DNA of 64,000 nucleotides from Nemertoderma westbladi (Eukaryota; Xenacoelomorpha; Nemertodermatida; Nemertodermatidae). This document shows, in pieces, positions 42,308 to 51,400 of this stretch (position 1 is its first letter; the number at the start of each line of letters is the position of its first letter). The notes beneath the pieces are model-generated. The model was not told the DNA's origin. It was given only the letters and a program-made list of their open reading frames with translations, and did not search any database. The translations under genes and the position numbers were made by a program. The stretch is taken from contig JAUCBJ010000867.1 of NCBI GenBank assembly GCA_032718475.1, forward strand, positions 1 through 64,000, given 5' to 3'.

Positions 42308-43471
42308 TGTTCGCGCTTTCAGACCTTTAGCAGTTTAACCTGCCAATTTTAGTTGTCCTCTTGTTTATAAATCGACTTTAGCCTATAACAATTATTTAGT
42401 GCACATGAAATAACATTAGCCGAAGCCAGTCTATGCGCGATCATTCACCCACTGTTAAGGGAGACTGGATTCGGGTGCTTTGAAGTGATTGCGGTGCAGA
42501 CCTACTGTATTATTCGATTGATCGTTACTATATAATCTCTGACAATATTATTTACTTTCAGGGAAATATTAACAGTTCCTTTAGGACGTGGCGCTTTAAG
42601 TATATAAAACAGAGTTATGACTTATACTAAACACAACGAGATGGCTACTGAGTTTCGTAAATATCACATTCTTTATGAGATGCTTTATTATCTGTCACAC
42701 TACTTCACACGACTTCACACTACTTCACACTGATCTGCCGACCGTCACTGAATTTGATCATATATAAGGAGGATAGCAACTGACACATGTAGGGATTATG
42801 AAATAGCATTTAATTCACACAAAAACCACTATAATGTAAGTCGCAATTGCTACAGGTAACCGGTCCCCCTTACCTTCAGTAATCAAGAAGATTGGGGGTT
42901 TTATGATTATTTATCGGTATTCTCCAAATATAACAACATATCCATCAATATACAACAATTAATAACCGACAGTAAAATAATGCGGTGAACAATCAGTATA
43001 TGTTACTTATGCAAGTCAGTTCAGCAGTTTGGGTTGTTATGTGGATCGTGACAATATGGTATGTCCAGATAATAGATTTACGTTCTTGTAATCAAAGCCA
43101 TCTAATGTTTTGGCCAAAGTCTGAAACTTCTACAGAAGCACAGAAGAATTCTAAGCCGGTGTTCGCAAAGACCGTAATGCATTGCGCGGTTTTCCGTAGG
43201 CCCTTCTCCAACATAAAATGAAAATCGCTCTGATTGGCTGAGCAGAACAAAGAAAGGTTCCACGTTTACAGTAAATCAGCTGACAGATTTCGTCATCTGA
43301 GCTCCAGTCTTTTAGAGTATTAGGCGCATTGCGGCAAAAAATGACTTGTTATGTCCGCTAAAGTACCTACACGGTACATTGCGGAGAAAAATGACTTGTT
43401 ATGTCCGTTAAAGCACCTACACGGTATATTGCGGAGAAAAATGACTTGTTATATCCGCAAAAGCATTTACA
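42308..43471 (-). mobile_element. Solo LTR of the element 1 family
   Basis: 1164 bp starting TGTTCGCGCTTTCAGACCTT and ending GCATTTACA, homologous along most of its length to the element 1 LTR (conserved GGACGTGGCGCTTTA and TATA region near 42585-42610) but clearly diverged. It is flanked by CTTTC on both sides (42303-42307 and 43472-43476), a clean 5-bp duplication, so it is a solo LTR left by LTR-LTR recombination. Confidence 0.88.
43328..43470. repeat. 50-bp tandem repeat inside the solo LTR
   Basis: Three units with ATTGCGG, AAAAATGACTTGTTAT, TCCG and CACCTACACGGTA; the last is incomplete. They form the end of the solo LTR and are absent from the element 1 LTR. Confidence 0.85.
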
Positions 43472-43743
43472 CTTTCCCTTTCTTAGCTCAGAAATTTATA
43501 TTTTACATTCCGATTTTACATTTTGTATCCACGTTGTATTTATGAATTTCATCAATTAATTCAATTACACTGTATTGTTTGCTAATCTTTAAACAATTAA
43601 TTAGATGACCTATACTGTATATTCCATCTGTTTCTCCTGTTCAATAAATTGGAGATGAGCTGTTGCAACTGTAATTAAAGGTGTAATATAATGGGTTTGT
43701 TCAGAAGTGGAAAAAATGAGAGCGCGTCACCGGGGGTTGAACC

Positions 43744-43789
43744 AGCGCTATACGTACGTTTCGGCCTAACAGGCCTCATCAGTAGCGCT
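43744..43789 (-). ncRNA. Hammerhead ribozyme, minus-strand copy
   Basis: Exact reverse complement of the plus-strand copy at 44028-44073: 7-bp stem I, CTGATGA, 5-bp stem II with a GTT loop, GAAA, and a loopless ACGT/ACGT stem III. The predicted cleavage site follows GTA, on the minus strand at 43751. Confidence 0.85.
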
Positions 43790-44027
43790 AACCAGCTCAG
43801 CCACTAGCCCCTGACACTCACAGTCCCACCTAATCCACTTCTATTGAACGGGCAGTCACTCGAGCTGAATATTTATTTATTTGTACTTCCCTCCTGTTTC
43901 ACTCTAGCATACTTGAGGCCGTTAGGTCCGCTGTTAGAGATAGAATATATGCAACTTAAGACTGCCCGTTCAATAGAAGTGGATTAGGTGGGACTGTGAG
44001 TGTCAGGGGCTAGTGGCTGAGCTGGTT

Positions 44028-44073
44028 AGCGCTACTGATGAGGCCTGTTAGGCCGAAACGTACGTATAGCGCT
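44028..44073 (+). ncRNA. Hammerhead ribozyme, plus-strand copy
   Basis: Stem I is AGCGCTA (44028-44034) with TAGCGCT (44067-44073), fully paired. CTGATGA occupies 44035-44041. Stem II is GGCCT-GTT-AGGCC (44042-44054). GAAA is at 44055-44058. Stem III is ACGT (44058-44061) with ACGT (44062-44065), with no loop. The cleavage triplet is GTA, with scission after 44066. All invariant core bases of a type I hammerhead are present. Known motifs with very short helix III (newt satellite DNA, Penelope-like elements, retrozymes) act mainly as dimers; the same may hold here. Confidence 0.87.
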
Positions 44074-44565
44074 GGTTCAACCCCCGGTGACACGCTCTCA
44101 TTTTCTCCTGTTCAAAGCAAAATCTAATCATGAATACTTTTTCACTGTAACTCATAACTCAACCAATTGGTCCTTTTTCGAAGAATTCCTACATGGGCAT
44201 TTTGGAGCTTTCCAATGCCACTTCTATCTGCCATCTTTAACATCTTAAAATCTTTAAGGATCTTCGGCTAAGGGTTTGATAACCATTATATCCGAAAATG
44301 GAATATCACAGCAGCTATGGTCCTTCAGTACTTTGGGACAGACATACGCAGACATTTGGATAACGGCAATAGAATAATTAAAGATGTTCGCTAATGGCTT
44401 GCAGTTATGCCTCTCCCCAGAAGTTAAAGCCTGACACTTTCATTGCCTAAGTTGCTTCTGTATCTCATCAGAACCAAAGCTTTTCATTGGCTGTATATTA
44501 CTATCCTTGTTTTATTGGCTGGAATATTTTTTCATTGGCCAATCCAAGCATGGACCGGCGTTTAT

Positions 44566-44710
44566 GGACCGACTTTTAGGGGTCAGGACCGACCGGGTTT
44601 TACCCGGTCCTAGTTTTGGATAAATTCCCCGTAGACTATCATTGGGACCGGCGAAACGGGATTTAGGGGTCTTGGGGACCGGGACCGGGACCGGACCGGG
44701 TTTTAGGGAG
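44566..44710. repeat. Degenerate GGGACC/GGACCG repeats
   Basis: GGACCG-type hexamers recur irregularly, ending in GGGACCGGGACCGGGACCGG followed by ACCGGG. Low-complexity GC-rich patch. Confidence 0.75.
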
Positions 44711-44716
44711 GCCCTA

Positions 44717-44960
44717 TTTTTTGTTCCTGAACATTTTTTATAAAAATATCTGGATTCGATTTGAAACGCATGGAATCGTCCTAAAACGTGTTTTAAAAAT
44801 CAATAAAAAAATTGTGAAATAGAAATATTGTGAAAAAAATTTTTTTGAAAAAAAAATTATTAAATTTATTTTTTATTGATTTTAAACACGTTTTAGAACG
44901 ATTCCATGCATTTTAAATCGAATCCAGTTTTTTTTCTAAAAAATGTTCTAGAACAAAAAA
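44717..44960. mobile_element. Foldback/MITE-like element with ~90-bp arms
   Basis: The left arm 44717-44810 and right arm 44870-44960 are imperfect reverse complements (shared GGATTCGATTT, GCATGGAATCGT, CTAAAACGTGTTT and AATCAATAAAAA). The spacer is about 60 bp of A/T. The right end TTCTAGAACAAA resembles a block at about 41678-41710, so other members may exist. Confidence 0.75.
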
Positions 44961-46085
44961 TATTTGTTCTAGAACATAATTTTTTTTAAAATGAATAACT
45001 AACATGTTCTGGAAATTTTTATATTCAAATAGAAATAAGAACTAGCTAGGGCCTACTATAAAATAATTATAGAAGGAAGTCAGGAAGTAGGATATTAATC
45101 AATAAATTATTAATTAATTATTCTTCAAATACATCCATTAACCAAATTGCAACAAATTAAAATTTATAGAACTCTCCCCATGCCTGCACAAACACAGTAC
45201 AGCAGTGCGCTAGCGGTTACAATCCAGCCTCCATAAATTATGAAGGCTGCACGCTTGCAAGGCCTTTAATAGAGTACGCTATGTCTCTGCAGCTCTGTGC
45301 TCTGAGCTGCTCTGTGCAGCTTGACAGCTACTGCCTGACTGCAGTACTGAGCTATCAGGCTATAGCAGTTATAGGCCTATCTCGCTATCTGCCTATAGCT
45401 AGACCACTCTATTCTGCTATACCAGTATACAGCGGTACTGCCAGACTGCTGTTAGGCTGTACCTGTCCCCTGGCCTGGTCCCTGCTGCCCTGTACAGCAG
45501 TACTGCAGTAGCCTAAGCCTACTAACCACTGAACCATACAACAGAAACAAGCTAATCAGCTAATGCTAAAAAGAAAGGCGAGCGAAGCGAGCCGAAATTT
45601 TTAAACAACTAATGCAATTTTTAAGGGACTTCCGTAATTGTTAAACTAACAAATCGGCGCTGGTTTTTATTTTTGGGAGCGCCACGCGCCAAAGCCGGCG
45701 CGCTTTGCCATTTTCAAGCGCGCCACATTGGCGCGCTTTTATGGATGGATTAGAGTCTGGCGGGTACTGTAGGCTACAGGGCTATCACAGTTCCAGCTAT
45801 CAGCTGATTGCTGATCAGTCATTATTGCTATTGGTCAATTGGTCATAGTCAGTTAATTTATTTACCTAACTGCCTAATATTGCTGTATTCGTATTGTATA
45901 AGCTATATTTCTGTATTTATATTATATTATTTGGATGGAGACACCGCTGTCATAGACAGATAGAAGCGTATAAATAAAACTGCACATATAATAAAAAGGG
46001 CAGACAGAATGAAGTTGAACAGTGAATAAAACAAAACGATGGCACTATTGATAATGAAACAATTTATTACCGACACACACTGACT
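44961..46085. other. Non-coding stretch
   Basis: No supported gene. GCGC-rich palindromic motifs occur at about 45657-45740 (repeated GCGCGC and GGCGCGCTTT). Confidence 0.45.
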
Positions 46086-46860
46086 GACTGACACATGTGC
46101 AGATGTGTAACCATTGGAAATTGCAGTTCAATGATTCCAAGTGCAAGGTCATGCATGCATCTACTGATCTAGGTTCTAGAAATCCCCAAGCAACTTTTTA
46201 CACGATGAATGGACTGACACTTTTATCGGCAACCGAGGAATGTGATTTTGGAATTACATTTACACCAAACTTGTCCTTCACAACTCACTGCACAAAGACT
46301 GCAGCCCGCGCCATGCGAGTCGTACATTTAATACGAAGAACTTTTACATATTTGGAAGCTCCGATGTTTACCCTCTGACCCTGTTATACAAATCCTTTGT
46401 TCGGCCTCTCCTTGAATACGACACAGTTGTTTGTTCGCCATTCCTCCGACATGATAAATATTGAACATCTTGAACAAGTACAACACCGTGCAGCCGTGTG
46501 GTCACTCGCCTTGTACAGTCTGACAGTTGTACTATCGCTGGCTGAGTTGTCATATGAAACCAACTACTTGCACTCAAACTACTGTACCGACATTAATATA
46601 TCGCCGTGTACTACTGTAGCCGACCTTATAACAACATACAAGATTACCAACGGGATTGACAAAATTCAGCGAAGTAATTTCTTCCAGTTTCGTTCCTAAC
46701 TCCACCAATGCTAACATGCAACAACTTTGCACACAGCGTTGTACACATTTGGAATCCTTTACCATTACCGGAAAGTGTTGTTAATGCACGTAATACCCTT
46801 GGTGCTCCATGATTGAGCATATTCAAAAATAGACTGATAGACTAGACTGCGAAATGTCCC
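46086..46860 (+). pseudogene. LINE reverse-transcriptase C-terminal fragment
   Basis: Broken frames read, in order, HWKLQFNDSKCKVMHAS, ATEECDFGITF, LSFTTHC, RAMRVVHLIRRTF, YKSFVRPLLEYDT, FLRHD with HLEQVQHRAA, then VADLITTYKITNGI and SVVNARNTLG. This is the typical post-catalytic part of CR1/Jockey-type LINE RTs. It has several frameshifts and stops and differs from the LINE family at 27-30 kb. Confidence 0.75.
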
Positions 46861-46869
46861 TTAAAATGA

Positions 46870-48075
46870 ATATATATTGATACTGATGTGCGCCAAGTGG
46901 CAGTAGCGAAAGCGATATCTTTCGGATACAACGATTTATTTATTAAAATCTAGCTACAGTACCTATTATTTTCATTTTTTCAATCCCAAAAAACATTTTT
47001 TGTGTTAAATTTTAAAATAGTGTTTTTTTACGTTTAATTGTTTTCCTATCTTTTGTAGTTACTTTACTTTGCGCGTTTTATTTCAGCAGTAATATTTTAC
47101 TTATGCGACATACGGTACTACCTGCGGTACCAAATTTATGTTCCGTATAACTACGTATTGTTGTGTTGTATCCTATAGAGTATTGTAAACTTGTCCTTTT
47201 TAATATGTTTGCCTTTAGTACTGTATGTTGTTGAAGCCCTTGAACCTACTGTAAGTATGCTTTGCCGGTTTTTAATTTAATTTTACTGTAATTTCATTTT
47301 TTTTAATAATAAATATGCACCAACTGTACTGTACTATAAGTACTGTAAATAAACTATAATTTTAATTATTTTACTAATTTTACCTGAATACCATCAGACC
47401 ATTATCCGTATTTTTATTACAATAGTACATAAATACGCTTATTAGCGTACTTTGCAGATATGTGTTCATTTTATTTTAATCTACTGTACGTGTACGTACA
47501 TGTGCAAAAATTAATATTTTATTGTTATTCTGGCGATATTAATAAACATAACATACAGCTAGTCATTATTCATTCAGACTGTCAGACATACCGTATCTGT
47601 AGCATAGAGATAGACGTATACCGGACCACAGTATGTAGTAAAGTAGAACGTAGTACATATATACAAGGACTAGGCCCTGTAGGCGTAGGCCTACTGAAGT
47701 ACCTAGTCTTTAATATTCTTTCTATAATTCATATTGTAACATTTGAGTAATTTCAAAAAATATACACTTTACTTGACAACAAAAATTTACATGCAGTGTT
47801 TCTTAAGTAGTTGTTTCGTAATGTTACACTTTTGGAATAAAACAACGTACCTACTGTACTTGTTGCATTTCTCTTTATTAAGGTTTTCCGTCCCTGTATC
47901 CTTATTTTCATTTCACCCACCCACCTGCCCACAACTTTCGTTCGTTTAAGTAAACTCGGATTGATTAGTGCAGCTGCAGTATTATAGATAACCGAATAAA
48001 CTACAGGTACTGTACAGTACAGCAGTATAACAGGCATATTTTATGTTTTATACCAGTCAGCCCGGTGCAGCTTTG
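46870..48075. other. Non-coding stretch
   Basis: AT-rich. Nothing supported; it may contain distal promoter sequence of NUP205. Confidence 0.45.
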
Positions 48076-48298
48076 AAGAGCCGGTGGAAGATTTTTCACC
48101 CGGCGCAGCATTTTGCATTGCACAGAGCCGGCGCAGGATTTTTGCACCTGGCATGGGCGTGGGTTTGCACAGAGCCAGCGCAGGATTTTTTGCACCCGGC
48201 GTGGTTTTGCACAGAGCCGGCGCAGAATTTTTTGCACCCGGCGTGGTTTTGCTCAGAGCCGGCGCAGGATTTTTGGCACCCGGCGCCGCGTTCGGCGC
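48076..48298. repeat. GC-rich 42-47-bp minisatellite upstream of NUP205
   Basis: Four to five units of the form AGAGCCGGCGCAGGATTTTT followed by GCACCCGGCGTGG. The array ends 150 bp before the NUP205 ATG. Promoter-proximal position is seen; any role is inference. Confidence 0.85.
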
Positions 48299-48447
48299 AG
48301 AAAATAAAACTTTTCAATAGGGTATACAGGTATAGGCTGATAGGCCTACCGGTATAAATTGATAGGCAGATAAGTGCAGAACTGCAGAAGTGATAGGCCT
48401 AGGTAAATCCAGCATTTTGCATTTATTCAAAGACAGATTACAGGATT

Positions 48448-51400
48448 ATGTCATCTTTCTCTGCACCGGAAGTATCAGGATTTCGTTTCTGCGCTCCGTT
48501 TAAAATTTTGCTCAAGAATATTCACAGACACATTGCTACTAATGACGATAACATCGAAGGCTTGGAAAAGAGTTTACATTCCCATAAGATTGATTTCCTT
48601 TCGTTGCTACAAAATCCGGCAAAGAATTCGCTTCATAGAGACGAAGTGAAGAGAAGCAACACGGTTGGTATAGCGATCCAGGGTTATTCTAATAGACACA
48701 CCCTCTCCCAGGACTTCATAGACGAGGCTCTACTCATCAGCGATCTACTCAACCTCAACGAGTTTGCTGCGGTCGATCTTCTCATTGTCGGCGAACAATC
48801 TCAGCCGTCATTCCCCAACCTTAGTCGCGGTCTCGTCGCAGTCCAGTTGTTCTACGACGGACGTCGTTGCCTCATCGCCGCACTCCGATCGCTCCTACAA
48901 GTTTCAAACGGACGAACCTGGACCTCGGGGCTCAACCCCACGCTAGGGGGCGCTGTCACCGCCTTCTGCACCGAGTTGATCCGCGACGGTCTTCTCCAAC
49001 GGATCCTCAGTTGTTTAGCGACACTCGATGTCCCCGCGCAGGTCGCCGCTCTCAGTGAACAGCGCGCGCTCGGCGCGGGGAAACACCGGCGGATCGTCGT
49101 CGACTTCCTCGACGAAATCGACGGTTTACTCGGGGAGTGCGCGTTCTCTGTTGTGGCCCAGACGGCGCCGAGCGACGACGACTGCGCTGCGCTGCTGGAC
49201 GCGGTGCGACGCGTCGGGGCGTCCGACTCCCTGAGCGGTTCCGGAATCGGCCTCGTCATGGCCCTGCTCGCTGTGCTCAGGGGGGGTCAGTGTCCGGGCA
49301 ACCCGGACGCGTTTGACGCGGCCGTTGGCTCGTCCGATGGATGGCGGACGCCGCAGCTGTGGTCCGTGTTCCAGTTCGCTTGGGGTGTCTTCCTCCGCGC
49401 GACGGCCCAGTCGGATAGCCTCCCGGCCGACCTCGCGGGCTACGCCGAGCAAGATGAATCCCTCGTCGAGGAAGCTATCGACAACGACGTCTTCCATTGG
49501 CTCTCTGCGCTTGTCGTTGAAGCTAAATCTTTCCGCTCCGAGGAATTCTACATACGAAATCTGCACGAAATTCTCACGGATTTTATAAGTTTAATGCCGC
49601 AAAAGGTGAAACAACTTCGAAACCAGTCGGACGAATCATCGCGAATCGCCGAGGCGCATCTCCTGCAGGGAGTGGCCCCGCCCGCCGACTTACAGCACCG
49701 GTTCCTCTCGCTGCTCCGACTACTCACCCGAATGTACGCCGAGGATCCCTTCACCACCAGTCGCGCGTTTTGGGACGCGCCCTCCGACCCCCGCAGTCTC
49801 CCGTCCCGTTCCTCCCAACGCCGCGCCTCCCTCCATAAATTCCTCCGACTCGCCGGCGAGCTCCTCCCGCCCACCGCGTTCCCCCACTACGTGGACCTCC
49901 TCTCGGCGTTGAGTAACTCCCAACCGGGGGCCCTCGCCGTCTACAACCTCCTCAACTCCAACTCCTACAACCGCAGCGCCTCGTCCTCCGTATCCTGGCA
50001 GCACTTCTTCGCTTCGCTCTCCAACTACTACGCGTACCTACGACGCGAAGCGCCCCCCAACGGCGCGTATCGGCATGCGGCCCCGGTGCACCGTACCGTC
50101 TCCCCGGAGGAGCTACAGGGTCTCCTCGCAATCCTCCGTCTCATCCGATCCGTCTGCTCCGGCTCCGAGTCCGCGCGTCGCAGCGTCGCAGACAATCCGC
50201 AGTGGTCTTCATTGGTGACCCTCTGCGGGTTGGTCACCTGCAGCGTCCCGATCGGGTTGAAGGCCGAGCTTCTCCGCAGCGTCGCCGCCTTCGCCGCGTC
50301 CCACCAACTGGTCCCCCAGATCTGGCAGACCCTCGAGGCCAGCCAGATCCTGCAGACGGTCCGCCCGATGGCCACGGTCGGGACCCCGGTTACCCAGCAA
50401 CCCTCGGGGATCCTCCTCGAACTTGAGGAGGTCGAGACTCGCGACGAAGACTTCCCCATGACGGAGGCCTTCCTGGAGCTGCTGGCCGCGCTATCCGCGC
50501 ACCCGGTCCCCACGCGGCTCGGCGCCGGGTCCCGAGCGCCCGGGTTCGACCCCTACCTCGGCTACGTTCGTGACAACGTCTTTATAAAGTTCCCGGGACG
50601 GGTTTACCGCCGACCTACCGGGTTGTGGGACGTCGCCCGCGGGTGTCTCCTCGTGTTCAACCGACTCCTCGCCAACTACACGCCGCGTCATACCGACTTC
50701 CGGGAAACGGAAGCCAAACCTCCGGGTTGCGAGATTCTCCTGCACTTCCTCAACGACAGCCAATCATTGAAACGGTTGCTATGGGTAGTCGCGGAAGCTA
50801 TAGACTTACTGGATAAACACGAACCTTCATCGACCCCGGGTTCCGTCGCCGACGCCTCCCTATCCGCTCTGGAACTCATCGACTCGCTGTTCCGCTTGCA
50901 GTCCGCGTTCCTCCATTCCGCTCACGACGCAGGCGTCATTGCCACTCCGTTCCACGAGCTCCTCGCCTCGGTAAACCCGCGCACCGGCCGCTCCAGTTAC
51001 GTCACTTCCGTTTTCCGCTACATCGGCCATTTCGCCTCCCTTCCTGCCCACGCGGCCATCGCTTCCTCCATAGTGCTCCATCTCGCGCGGTTCCTACGGA
51101 AACCTAAGGATTTACTCACCATCGCTGCGCACAACGCGTCAATAGGGGAGCGGATACGCCAGGATTACGTCGAGGCCTTGGATTGCGATTACAGTCTAGG
51201 GGGCGGTGTAGGGGGGCAAGGGGGCGGTGAAGGGGGGCAAGGGGGCGGTGAAGGGGGACAGACGCCCACCCGGACTGAAGGTTCCACCAATAGTTCGGAA
51301 ACTTCTTCCATCTCACTCATGAAACGCAACTTACTTCGAGTCCTTATCGAGTCGCTCTCCACGTTCGCAAGTCCCAGCTTCGCTCATTGGTTGCTAGGGC

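Larger units (their letters stand above)
43709..44108. mobile_element. Head-to-head tRNA-like SINE pair with hammerhead ribozymes
   Basis: Two 149-bp arms (43709-43857 and 43960-44108) are reverse complements with one or two mismatches near the outer ends, separated by 102 bp. In the outward-reading orientation each arm contains a tRNA-like A box/D arm (TGGCTGAGCTGGTTAGCGC), then a hammerhead core, then a T-arm-like B box (GGTTCAACCCC). Six bases resembling the acceptor stem (GTGTCA at 44000-44005, TGACAC at 44088-44093) pair. The near identity of the arms implies a young duplication or gene conversion. Confidence 0.85.

Noticed and set aside
45281-45511. 76-residue frame rich in Ser/Cys/Leu
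   Set aside because: Low-complexity CTG/CAG-rich DNA, no domain, no supporting context.
48043-48357. Open frames on both strands just upstream of NUP205
   Set aside because: They only translate the GC-rich minisatellite; the NUP205 frame is independent and starts at 48448.
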